From NCBI GenBank assembly GCA_910586705.1, contig CAJUJK010000004.1:48333-112332 (forward strand): a DNA stretch of 64,000 nt, read 5' to 3'. A program made the translations under genes and the position numbers. Position 1 is the first letter of the stretch. Each line of letters starts with the position of its first letter. The notes beneath the pieces are model-generated. The model had not been told where the DNA came from. It did not search any database and was given only the letters and a program-made list of their open reading frames with translations. The stretch is from an uncultured Lachnospiraceae bacterium. Its GTDB lineage: Bacteria; Bacillota; Clostridia; Lachnospirales; Lachnospiraceae. Below are positions 52,977 through 60,477 of the stretch, in pieces.

Positions 52977-53110
52977 CAGTAATATGATAAATATAATGAA
53001 AAAACTTTATATTCCAAGATGGAGAAAACGCGGGACGCGCATTCGGCAATGCGGTGTATACTATAATACATGCAATACATAGAAACAGGAGAAAATGTGA
53101 AGTTTGTGTG

Positions 53111-53140
53111 TTGACAGGCAAGTGGGTATTGGGTTAGGAT
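53111..53140 (+). promoter_or_regulatory. Probable promoter of the BadF-type kinase
   Basis: TTGACA (53111-53116) and TAGGAT (53135-53140), 18 bp apart. TATAAT also occurs at about 53060 without a clear -35. The ~320-bp divergent region holds no gene. Confidence 0.5.
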
Positions 53141-53228
53141 AAAATTGAAATGTAAAACGATACACATAACAAGGTGTGAAAAAAAGGAAGCGGAGCGTTT
53201 TGGGGGATGCTCCAGAAGGGGGATTACC

Positions 53229-54233
53229 ATGGATAAAATGGGGAGAAACGGAAAATATATTCTGGGGATTGATCAAGGCGGCACGAAAACGGCAGCCGCT
53301 GTGATGCGTGAGGACGGTTTTATTGTGGGAAACGCCACGACGAAGGGGGCATATTTTCCCAATGAGGGAGTGGAAAACGCGCTGGGGCAGATGACGGCGG
53401 CGGCGGAAGAGGCGATCCGGAATGCGGGGATCAGCAAAGAGGAAATTGCGCATACGGTGGCGGGCGTCGGCGGTATAGACTGGGCTGGCGACGACATTAT
53501 GATAAGGGATGCGCTGAGAGAAAGGCTTTCTCTTGGCGAGATTTTTGCCTGCAACGACGCGGTTATTGCGTTCTACAGCGGTGCGCTGCGCTCCCACGGC
53601 GTGGTGATCTGCGCGGGAACAGGCATGAACGGCGCGCTGATTGACAAAAACGGCAGGCAGTTCGTCTATGGAGATTATATGGGGGAGAAGGCGCAGGGAG
53701 GAAGCGCCTTGTCGAAGCGCGCCCTGCGGAAAGTTTTTGACGCGGAGCTTGGGCTGTGCCCGCCCACGAAACTGAAACCCTTGTTTCTGGGACAGGCGGC
53801 GGTTTCTGACGTGGATGCGCTGCTGAAGCGTTATATGACGGAGAGCGGGTTCCGAACGGAACTGCGTTTTCTGATGCCGCAGATTCTGATGGTGGCAAAG
53901 ACGGGGGACGAGGTGGCGTGCGAACTTCTGGATGAATTTTCAGGAGAGATCGTCGCGTATATTGAGGCGGGGCTTCGGAAAATGGAGATGAAGCCGGAGG
54001 AAGAGGAGATCGTACTGGCGGGAAGTGTATTCAAGGGAGCGGACAACCCTCTTACCTGCCGCGTGATAAAAGGGATCCGGGAACGGCTGCAGGGCGCGAA
54101 GGTGGTGCAGGCATGTTATGAGCCTGTGGTGGGCGCATGTATCATGGGACTGGTCAGGCTGGGTATGGAGCCTTCGGAGCGGGAGAAAAGCATCCGTGAG
54201 AGCGCGGCGGTTCTGGGGCTGCTGCGGAGCTGA
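53229..54233 (+). CDS. BadF/BadG-type ATPase, N-acetylglucosamine-kinase-like
   Basis: A 334-residue ASKHA-fold kinase or ATPase of the BadF/BadG/BcrA/BcrD family. The phosphate-1 loop is ILGIDQGGTKTAAAVM, the second loop AGVGGIDWAGDD, adenosine-binding region ICAGTGMNG and the C-terminal IVLAGSVFKGADNP. Relatives include GlcNAc kinases and benzoyl-CoA reductase activators; no cysteine cluster for the latter is seen, so sugar kinase is more likely. ATG 53229 sits behind AAGGGGG. It is divergent from the LacI-GH4 operon. Confidence 0.82.
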   Translation: MDKMGRNGKYILGIDQGGTKTAAAVMREDGFIVGNATTKGAYFPNEGVENALGQMTAAAEEAIRNAGISKEEIAHTVAGVGGIDWAGDDIMIRDALRERLSLGEIFACNDAVIAFYSGALRSHGVVICAGTGMNGALIDKNGRQFVYGDYMGEKAQGGSALSKRALRKVFDAELGLCPPTKLKPLFLGQAAVSDVDALLKRYMTESGFRTELRFLMPQILMVAKTGDEVACELLDEFSGEIVAYIEAGLRKMEMKPEEEEIVLAGSVFKGADNPLTCRVIKGIRERLQGAKVVQACYEPVVGACIMGLVRLGMEPSEREKSIRESAAVLGLLRS

Positions 54234-54247
54234 AAAGCTATATAATA

Positions 54248-54277
54248 TTGGCAAATATTGATGAAAACGGTTAAAAT
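54248..54277 (+). promoter_or_regulatory. Possible promoter of the 54391-58443 operon
   Basis: TTGGCA (54248-54253) and TAAAAT (54272-54277), 18 bp apart. The hairpin ATATCC-TTGCGT-GGATAT follows at about 54282-54299. The gap has one GATGAAAA (54260) but no array like that at 58461. Confidence 0.45.
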
Positions 54278-54390
54278 ACAATATATCCTTGCGTGGATAT
54301 GTAAATAGCTATCTGCTGATCTGCCCATATGCGGACAACAGCGAGACGGACGCCATGCAGGGGCTTCAGCAATGTAGGAGCGTGTAACAG

Positions 54391-55506
54391 ATGAACAAGT
54401 GTGTACAAAGGAGCGCGGCTGTGTTTGCGCTGACGGTACTTGCCGGGTGGCTGTTTTTCTCGGCAGCGGCACAGGCGGCTTCGCCGGAGACAGATGAGAG
54501 TTCCGTGCTGGCGGAATATGAGGCGTACTACGATCGGTTTATGTCGATCGGGAACCGGGACGGGATCGCGGACGGCGGTTTTCTCGTGGTGGAAGACCAG
54601 ATTTTCCCGCTGGAGCCGGATGAGGAGGACAGCATTCTGATGGTGCCTGCCTTTGATGCGCAGTATAACCGTCTGGCGCTGTTTATCGTGGACGGGGACG
54701 GACAGATTCTCTATCGGACGGAGCAGCTGGAGACAAACTACTGCGTCCGAGGGCGGATGAGACAGCCTGTGCAGTCCATTGCGGCGGTCTCCTTTCAGGA
54801 TCTGAACCGGGACGGCAGAACGGATATCGTTCTCATTACCTCCTGTCTCAACGAGAGCGGCGTCTATGCGGGGGAAACGTACAAGGTCGGGGATGTGCTT
54901 TTCCAGAATCAGACGGGAAACGGTTTTTACCGGGATTATCGGATTTCGGAAAAGATCAATCGCTTCGGCATGAATAAGAGCGCGGATTCCATTGCGGCTT
55001 TTGTCCGGGACGGGGATTCTACGGAATTTCTGTACACAGCGACCACTTTGCAGGAACTGCAGAGGAACCGTTTCCGGGTTATTCCGGAACAGTGTTATCT
55101 GCGGACGTTTGGCAAGCTCGGTAAACTGCAGGTGACGCCGGGGACATACCGCATTGCGGATTATGATATTTTTATGATCTATCTGGTGAATGAGCAGGGA
55201 GATATCGTATCGGTTTTGCAGCCGATGGGAGAGTACGACAATCTCTATGCACTAAAGGGTGTGACCTGCCGGGACATCGACGGGGACGGGTTAAAGGACA
55301 TCGTGATCCTTGCCAGATACAGCTATGAAGGCGAGGGCGGGGAGCTTCTCATTGAGAGCGATTACAGGATCTATTACCAGAGAACCGGCGGATTTTTGCC
55401 GGATACGGAAATCAGGGACGTATACCGGTGCAGCGATGAGGACACGATGGAAATACTGGTAGAAAAGGCGCGGGATTATTGGGGGTGGCAGTCCACAAAT
55501 GATTAA
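54391..55506 (+). CDS. Secreted VCBS/FG-GAP-type repeat protein
   Basis: A 371-residue exported protein. The N-terminal signal peptide ends near AQAASPE (about residue 30). Two calcium-loop repeats, DLNRDGRTDIV and DIDGDGLKDIV, resemble VCBS/FG-GAP propeller blades, with probable further degenerate blades. It shares its stop codon region with the response regulator (8-bp overlap). As the first gene of a two-component operon it may be an input protein, which is inference. Confidence 0.75.
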   Translation: MNKCVQRSAAVFALTVLAGWLFFSAAAQAASPETDESSVLAEYEAYYDRFMSIGNRDGIADGGFLVVEDQIFPLEPDEEDSILMVPAFDAQYNRLALFIVDGDGQILYRTEQLETNYCVRGRMRQPVQSIAAVSFQDLNRDGRTDIVLITSCLNESGVYAGETYKVGDVLFQNQTGNGFYRDYRISEKINRFGMNKSADSIAAFVRDGDSTEFLYTATTLQELQRNRFRVIPEQCYLRTFGKLGKLQVTPGTYRIADYDIFMIYLVNEQGDIVSVLQPMGEYDNLYALKGVTCRDIDGDGLKDIVILARYSYEGEGGELLIESDYRIYYQRTGGFLPDTEIRDVYRCSDEDTMEILVEKARDYWGWQSTND

Positions 55507-56158
55507 GATACTGATTGTAGATGACGAAAAACCGATCTGTGATTTGATCGACTTAAATCTTACTTCCGCAGGGTATCACTGTACGGCGGTGCAGGATGGT
55601 CTGGAGGCGATTGACTTGATCGAGAAGGAAGAATTTGAACTGGTTCTTTTGGATATCATGCTGCCGGGGGCGGATGGTTATGACGTGATGGAGTACATAC
55701 GCCCTCTGGGCATCCCGGTGATTTTTATTACTGCCAAGCATGAGGTGAAGCACCGGGTGAAGGGATTGAAGCTGGGCGCCGACGATTACCTTGTAAAACC
55801 TTTTGACGTGGTGGAACTGGTGGCGAGGGTGGAGGCGGTGCTCAGGCGCTACAACAAGGCGGAAGCGCATCTTACGGCTGGTGACGTGACGGTGGACGTG
55901 GACGCACGCCGGGTGACGAAGGCGGGACGTCCCGTGGAACTGACGAACAAGGAGTTCGGGCTGCTGCTCCTTTTTATGAAAAACAAAAATGTCGCCCTGT
56001 TCCGGGAGACGTTATATGAAAAGGTGTGGGAAGGGGAATACTTTGCGGACAGCAGGACGCTCGACCTGCATGTACAGCGCCTTAGAAAAAAGCTGGGTTG
56101 GGAGCATAATCTGGTGGCGGTGTACAAGGTGGGCTATCGCTTAGAGGTGCAGGAATGA
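55499..56158 (+). CDS. OmpR/PhoB-family response regulator
   Basis: A 219-residue regulator. The receiver has DDE at 8-10, phosphoacceptor D52 in LVLLDIMLPGADG, and K in DYLVKPFD. The winged-helix end (GRPVELTNKEFGLLLLFMKNKNVALFRETLYEKVWEGEYFADSRTLDLHVQRLRKKLG) is the OmpR/PhoB type, which binds 11-bp direct repeats. A six-unit 11-bp array lies downstream at 58461, ahead of the amidase-deacetylase gene. It overlaps the kinase gene by 4 bp (ATGA). Confidence 0.95.
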   Translation: MIKILIVDDEKPICDLIDLNLTSAGYHCTAVQDGLEAIDLIEKEEFELVLLDIMLPGADGYDVMEYIRPLGIPVIFITAKHEVKHRVKGLKLGADDYLVKPFDVVELVARVEAVLRRYNKAEAHLTAGDVTVDVDARRVTKAGRPVELTNKEFGLLLLFMKNKNVALFRETLYEKVWEGEYFADSRTLDLHVQRLRKKLGWEHNLVAVYKVGYRLEVQE

Positions 56159-57579
56159 AATTTTCAATCAAACTGGTGCTGTCTACCATGATTGTGCTGG
56201 CGCTGGCACTGGGATTCAGCGGTTTTTACTTCGTAAACTATGTGTTCGAGACTTCTCTGGACAGAGAGGTGGGACAGTCGCTCGACGAGAGCAGTATCTT
56301 AAGTTTTGCTTTCGAGACGGCGGCTTTGAATGTGCCGCTCAAATACAGCGTCCTGCCGGACAGCGTGGTGGAGGAGATCGCGTCCAAACTGGAAATGGGC
56401 GGACAGGGCGGCGGGCGCCTCCTTCGGATCGCGGATGAGGAGAAAAACGTACTATATACAAGCGGCGGATTTACCGCGGATGAGGGGCTGCTCCCACAGA
56501 CGGACGAGCATACCAAGTCCTACCGTGTGATTCGCGCGCAGGACAGCTTCTATGTGCACACCTGTGTATCCATCAATGCGCTGAACCGGATTCTGTATCT
56601 GGAGACCATGAAGGATGTGACGGGGGTGTTTACGGAGCGCGCCATGGGGTTTTCGCTGTATCGGAAGGTGACGGTGGTCATACTGTTGACCGGTACAGTC
56701 ATTATGCTGTTTATCGCGTCCCTGCTGACGAAGCCGATTCGCCTGCTGACGAAGGCGACCAGAGAAATGGCGGCGGGGGATTACACATACCGCGCCAGAC
56801 AGATCAGCCGGGATGAGCTGGGGCAGCTCACCGGGGATTTTAACCGGATGGCAAACGCGCTGGAGGAAAATATCTGCAAGCTGGAGGAGGAGATCGAGGC
56901 GAGGGAAGAGTTCATGGGCGCTTTTGCCCACGAGCTGAAAACGCCGCTGACGGCAATTATCGGCTATGCGGACATGCTGCGCTCACACAAGCTGGATGAG
57001 GAAAAGAGCATTATGTCGGCAAACTATATCTATACGGAGGGAAAACGTTTAGAGGCAATGTCGTTCCGCCTTCTGGATATCATTGTGGCGAAACAGGACG
57101 AGGCGCAGATGCAGGAGACGCAGGTGGGAGAATTGTTCGCGTACCTGCGGGAAATGTTTGCGGAGAAAAAGGATATGGATATCCGCTTTACGCACGAGGA
57201 TGCCGTGGTGCGGATGGAAGCGAATCTGATCAAGACCGTGCTTGTCAATCTGATCGACAATGCCTGCAAGGCGTCGGAGACCAGTGCCGTATCGGAGGCG
57301 GGCGTGGTCGAGGTGTCAGGGCAGACGGTTGACGGCGGCTATCGGATCGCGGTGCGGGACTACGGGATCGGCATACCAGAGGCGGAGCAGAGTAAGATTG
57401 TCAAGGCGTTTTATATGGTGGACAAGTCCCGGGCGAGAAGCAAGAACGGGGCGGGACTCGGGCTTGCGCTGTGCGCGGAGATTTTAAAGATACATCACAG
57501 CAGGTTACAGATTGAGAGCAAAGAGGGAGAGGGTTCCTGTTTCAGCTTTATCCTTGCACATTCGGGAGGCATGGATTAG
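56155..57579 (+). CDS. Sensor histidine kinase with HAMP domain
   Basis: A 474-residue kinase with two membrane helices (about 8-28 and 172-192) flanking a ~140-residue extracellular sensor. HAMP (TKPIRLLTKATREMAAGDYTYRARQISRDELGQL) leads to the H box FAHELKTPLTAIIGY with H259, N box VLVNLIDNACKA, and G boxes DYGIGIPEAEQ and GAGLGLALC. It is the partner of the OmpR-family regulator it overlaps by 4 bp. The sensor is unrecognised. Confidence 0.93.
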   Translation: MKFSIKLVLSTMIVLALALGFSGFYFVNYVFETSLDREVGQSLDESSILSFAFETAALNVPLKYSVLPDSVVEEIASKLEMGGQGGGRLLRIADEEKNVLYTSGGFTADEGLLPQTDEHTKSYRVIRAQDSFYVHTCVSINALNRILYLETMKDVTGVFTERAMGFSLYRKVTVVILLTGTVIMLFIASLLTKPIRLLTKATREMAAGDYTYRARQISRDELGQLTGDFNRMANALEENICKLEEEIEAREEFMGAFAHELKTPLTAIIGYADMLRSHKLDEEKSIMSANYIYTEGKRLEAMSFRLLDIIVAKQDEAQMQETQVGELFAYLREMFAEKKDMDIRFTHEDAVVRMEANLIKTVLVNLIDNACKASETSAVSEAGVVEVSGQTVDGGYRIAVRDYGIGIPEAEQSKIVKAFYMVDKSRARSKNGAGLGLALCAEILKIHHSRLQIESKEGEGSCFSFILAHSGGMD

Positions 57580-57612
57580 GATGCACACATGCTTTTGTGG
57601 AGAACAGTACAT

Positions 57613-58443
57613 ATGAAAAGTAAGATATATTATCTGGCGGTTCCGATGCTGGCGGCAGCAGCCATGTTTATTTCCATATGGGGACCAGAAGCGCTGGCGG
57701 AATATAAGGATCAGGGGATTCTGGATGTGCCCCATACGGAAAGTGTGGAAAACGCCGGGGAGGGTTACCGCTACCAGATGAACAGCAACGAGAAACTTTA
57801 TATTCTGTCCTGCTGTCTGAGCAGTCAGACGTTCCCGGAGAGTGAGATGAGCGCCATGACGCATGAGGCGGATGCGGAGGTGGACTATCAGGAACTGGAA
57901 GGATCCTACGCCTTTGTGGTAAACCGCAGGGGACCGTCCGGCAGGGAGATCACGGACGAGCAGATTTATGCCACATGCAATGAAGGGCTTAAGCTGCTTA
58001 AGGAAAAAGGTATCCTGCCAGAACAGGTGAGGGAGGTGGACGCGTCCTCCTACGACGTTACCCTCTACTCGGCGATCGATGTGTTAGAGCCGCGCAACAA
58101 TGTGGCGGTCTGGAAGATGAGCCTGTCCAATTCCCAGAAAAACGCGGATAAGGCGAACCGTCTGATGGATGCTTATATCGATGCGGACGACGGAAAAATA
58201 TATGAGTTTTATGTGCGGACGCCGCTTCTGTGGGAAGAGATCGACGCGGACGCGCTGGTGGCGGATTGGGCAGAATATATGGGGCTTGGCGAACCTTCGT
58301 CCTATGAGTCGGACAACCCGCTTCTGGAAACGACGCCGTATTTTCGCAAATATGTGTTTGCGGGCATGGGGAACGGGCAGACGGTGGTGACGCTGGGATT
58401 CTACGAGGGGATCAACGAACTGTTCCTGAAAGTATCCCGCTGA
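57613..58443 (+). CDS. Exported protein of unknown function, two-component operon
   Basis: A 276-residue protein with an N-terminal signal or anchor (about 5-27, YYLAVPMLAAAAMFISIWG) and an otherwise soluble extracellular part of alpha/beta character. I do not recognise a family. By position, directly after a regulator and kinase and before a cell-wall hydrolase, it might regulate the kinase as YycH/YycI-type proteins do, but sequence does not show this. ATG 57613 was preferred to ATG 57589 because it leaves a proper signal and has GTGGAG upstream. Confidence 0.6.
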   Translation: MKSKIYYLAVPMLAAAAMFISIWGPEALAEYKDQGILDVPHTESVENAGEGYRYQMNSNEKLYILSCCLSSQTFPESEMSAMTHEADAEVDYQELEGSYAFVVNRRGPSGREITDEQIYATCNEGLKLLKEKGILPEQVREVDASSYDVTLYSAIDVLEPRNNVAVWKMSLSNSQKNADKANRLMDAYIDADDGKIYEFYVRTPLLWEEIDADALVADWAEYMGLGEPSSYESDNPLLETTPYFRKYVFAGMGNGQTVVTLGFYEGINELFLKVSR

Positions 58444-58460
58444 CGGTGTGAGATGGAAAT

Positions 58461-58526
58461 GATGCAAATATGATGCAAATATTATGGGATTATGATGCAA
58501 CTTAGATGAAATTATGATGCTCCTTT
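58461..58526 (+). promoter_or_regulatory. Six-unit 11-bp direct-repeat array, probable OmpR-family binding site
   Basis: Units begin at 58461, 58472, 58483, 58494, 58505 and 58516: GATGCAAATAT twice, the degenerate TATGGGATTAT, GATGCAACTTA, GATGAAATTAT and GATGCTCCTTT. The strict 11-bp spacing matches the boxes bound by PhoB/OmpR-family dimers. A TACTAT -10 (58537-58542) lies 10 bp after the last unit, the layout of a regulator replacing the -35. The OmpR-family regulator gene lies 2.3 kb upstream. Confidence 0.7.
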
Positions 58527-58571
58527 TTTGTACGCTTACTATGTAAAGCATACGAGAGAGGAGCATCAGTT

Positions 58572-60053
58572 ATGTACGGAGAGTCATCGTTCACATGGGA
58601 ATATGTCTGTGGTTATGAGACGAGGGAGCAGAGAAAAAGGCGTCTGGCAAGGCGGATGTATACATTGGCAGCCGCACTGTGTATCGTCAGTCTGACGACC
58701 GTGTTGTCAGTGAAGCTTGCGGCGGCGGGCGGCGTCCGCTTTCTGACGGAAAAGCTGTGGCAGGCGGAAAAGGGAACCGCGGCGGATTTGCCCTCTGACG
58801 GGAAAGGGGCAGAGGCGGTATGGGTAGAGCAGATCGCGATGCCGCTCGCGTTGGTGCCGGCGCAGGTGTCAGTTTTCGGAGGGGATGAGGGCGCACAGCC
58901 GGCGTCGGTGCACATTCCCACGGTCTATCTGGATCCGGGGCACGGCGGCACGGACGAGGGCTGCGCCAGAGGAGGCGTCCGGGAAAAGGACTTGAATCTT
59001 TCCATCGCGCTGCTTGTGAGGGATCAGCTCAAAGAAAAGGGATATCAGGTGATCATGTCCAGAGAGACGGATGCCTACGTCGCGAAGGAAGTGCGCGTGG
59101 CAATGGCAAACCGGTCCGGCGCGGATATCTATATCAGCATCCATCAGAACGCCACGGAAGAAGGCGCCGGGGTGAACGGGATGGAAGTGTGGTACACGGA
59201 GGATGACGACCGGGCAGACAGCAAGAGACTGGCACAGTTAATCAGACAGCAGACTTTAAAAAGTACGGAAGCAGCAGATCGGGAACTGCGGAGCGACGCG
59301 GATTTCTATGTGACGAAGAACACATCTATGCCCGCCTGTCTGATTGAGACAGGATTCCTCTCCAATGCGGCGGAGCGCAGGAAATTAAATCATGCGGAAT
59401 ATCAGCAGCAGATCGCGGGCGGCATTGTGCAGGGGATTGCCTACTACTTTCATCCAAAGACCATGTATCTGACTTTCGACGACGGGCCCTCCGAGGAGAA
59501 CACCCGGAAGGTGCTTGAAATTTTGCGGGAGAGAAATATCAAGGCGACATTTTTTCTGGTGGGAGAGAACGTGAGGCAGCACCCGGAGGTGGCGCGTCAG
59601 ATCGTGGCGGAGGGACATACCATCGGCATTCACTGTGACAACCATGATTACGGCGTTTTGTATGCCAGCGTGGACAGTTATGTGGCGGATTTTGAAAAGG
59701 CGAGACAGACCGTGTACGAAGTGACGGGTGTGGAGACAAATCTGTTCCGTTTTCCGGGCGGCAGCGTCAATGCCTTCAATAAGAAAACAAGCAAAGCCAT
59801 CATCCGGGAGATGACGGGCAGAGGCTACATATATTATGACTGGAACGCCAGTCTGGAGGACGCGGTCAAAAACCCGGACCCAGAACAGTTGATCGAAAAC
59901 GGCGTATCGACCACCCTCGGACGGCAGAAGGTCGTCCTGCTCGCCCATGATGTGGTCGGCAGCACAACCCTTTGTCTGGAAGAACTTCTGGACAGCCTGC
60001 CGGAGTATGAGATGAAACCGTTAAACGAGGAGGTGGAACCGATCTGTTTTTGA
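58572..60053 (+). CDS. Membrane-anchored amidase and polysaccharide deacetylase fusion
   Basis: A 493-residue bifunctional wall enzyme. After a basic N-terminus and one anchor helix (about 30-50) come an N-acetylmuramoyl-L-alanine amidase (Amidase_3; zinc H124 in LDPGHGG, E138, H191 in SIHQNA, catalytic E259 in IETGFLSN) and a NodB deacetylase (TFDDGPSEEN with D303-D304, H354 and H358 for zinc, FRFPGG at 392-397, YYDWNAS, LLAHD with H459). Both sites look intact. It likely cuts and deacetylates peptidoglycan outside the membrane. ATG 58572 follows GAGAGGAG, just after the 11-bp array. Confidence 0.93.
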   Translation: MYGESSFTWEYVCGYETREQRKRRLARRMYTLAAALCIVSLTTVLSVKLAAAGGVRFLTEKLWQAEKGTAADLPSDGKGAEAVWVEQIAMPLALVPAQVSVFGGDEGAQPASVHIPTVYLDPGHGGTDEGCARGGVREKDLNLSIALLVRDQLKEKGYQVIMSRETDAYVAKEVRVAMANRSGADIYISIHQNATEEGAGVNGMEVWYTEDDDRADSKRLAQLIRQQTLKSTEAADRELRSDADFYVTKNTSMPACLIETGFLSNAAERRKLNHAEYQQQIAGGIVQGIAYYFHPKTMYLTFDDGPSEENTRKVLEILRERNIKATFFLVGENVRQHPEVARQIVAEGHTIGIHCDNHDYGVLYASVDSYVADFEKARQTVYEVTGVETNLFRFPGGSVNAFNKKTSKAIIREMTGRGYIYYDWNASLEDAVKNPDPEQLIENGVSTTLGRQKVVLLAHDVVGSTTLCLEELLDSLPEYEMKPLNEEVEPICF

Positions 60054-60062
60054 AGATTGTTC

Positions 60063-60091
60063 TTGACAATCCCGCCTTTCAATGCCAAAAT
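60063..60091 (+). promoter_or_regulatory. ileS T-box promoter
   Basis: TTGACA (60063-60068) and CAAAAT (60086-60091), 17 bp apart. The start near 60098 leaves a leader of about 380 nt carrying the T-box. Confidence 0.7.
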
Positions 60092-60097
60092 GATAAG

Positions 60098-60453
60098 CAG
60101 TTATCATAGGCAGAGACATTGAGGAAGACAGTATCTGATTTTTAAAAGTCGCAGCGAGCCGGTGAGGGTGAAAGACCGGTACGAGTAGGAGGTCGGAGAA
60201 GATCACTTCTGAGTTTCAGACCGAACTTTCGCCGCGTTTGTCGGAAACCTTCTGAGGGAATCGGAAAGCGGGTGGCGGGACAGTAGGCTCTGACGGCGTC
60301 CCGCCGTTACCGGGAACCGTATAGATGGGTCGTGTCATGTGGGACGGCGAAAGGAAAGCGTCGTTTGATATGTGCGGGTCAGCAGGTACGTCGTAACAGG
60401 TGGTATCACGAGAACTTTACCCTCGTCCTTTTACAGGACGGGGGTTTCTTTAA
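60098..60453 (+). promoter_or_regulatory. T-box leader (Ile) with terminator
   Basis: Stem I includes GAGCCGGTGAGGGTGAAAGACCGG. The specifier loop shows ATC at 60202-60204 in GAAG-ATC-ACTTCTGAG, an isoleucine codon. The T-box sequence AGGTGGTATCACG is at 60398-60410, and its TGGT would pair with the ACCA end of tRNA-Ile. The terminator CCCTCGTCC/GGACGGGGG (60420-60428/60436-60444) with GTTTCTTT follows. Uncharged tRNA-Ile should favour antitermination and ileS expression. Confidence 0.9.
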
Positions 60454-60477
60454 TTAAAAATAGAAAGGATGGACACT

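Noticed and set aside
53229..54233. Benzoyl-CoA or 2-hydroxyglutaryl-CoA dehydratase activator
   Set aside because: No cysteine pair for a bridging FeS cluster, and no dehydratase genes nearby.
58461..58526. Direct repeats as a CRISPR or minisatellite remnant
   Set aside because: The unit equals one DNA turn, ends at a fixed distance from a -10, and one unit is degenerate, all better explained by regulator binding.
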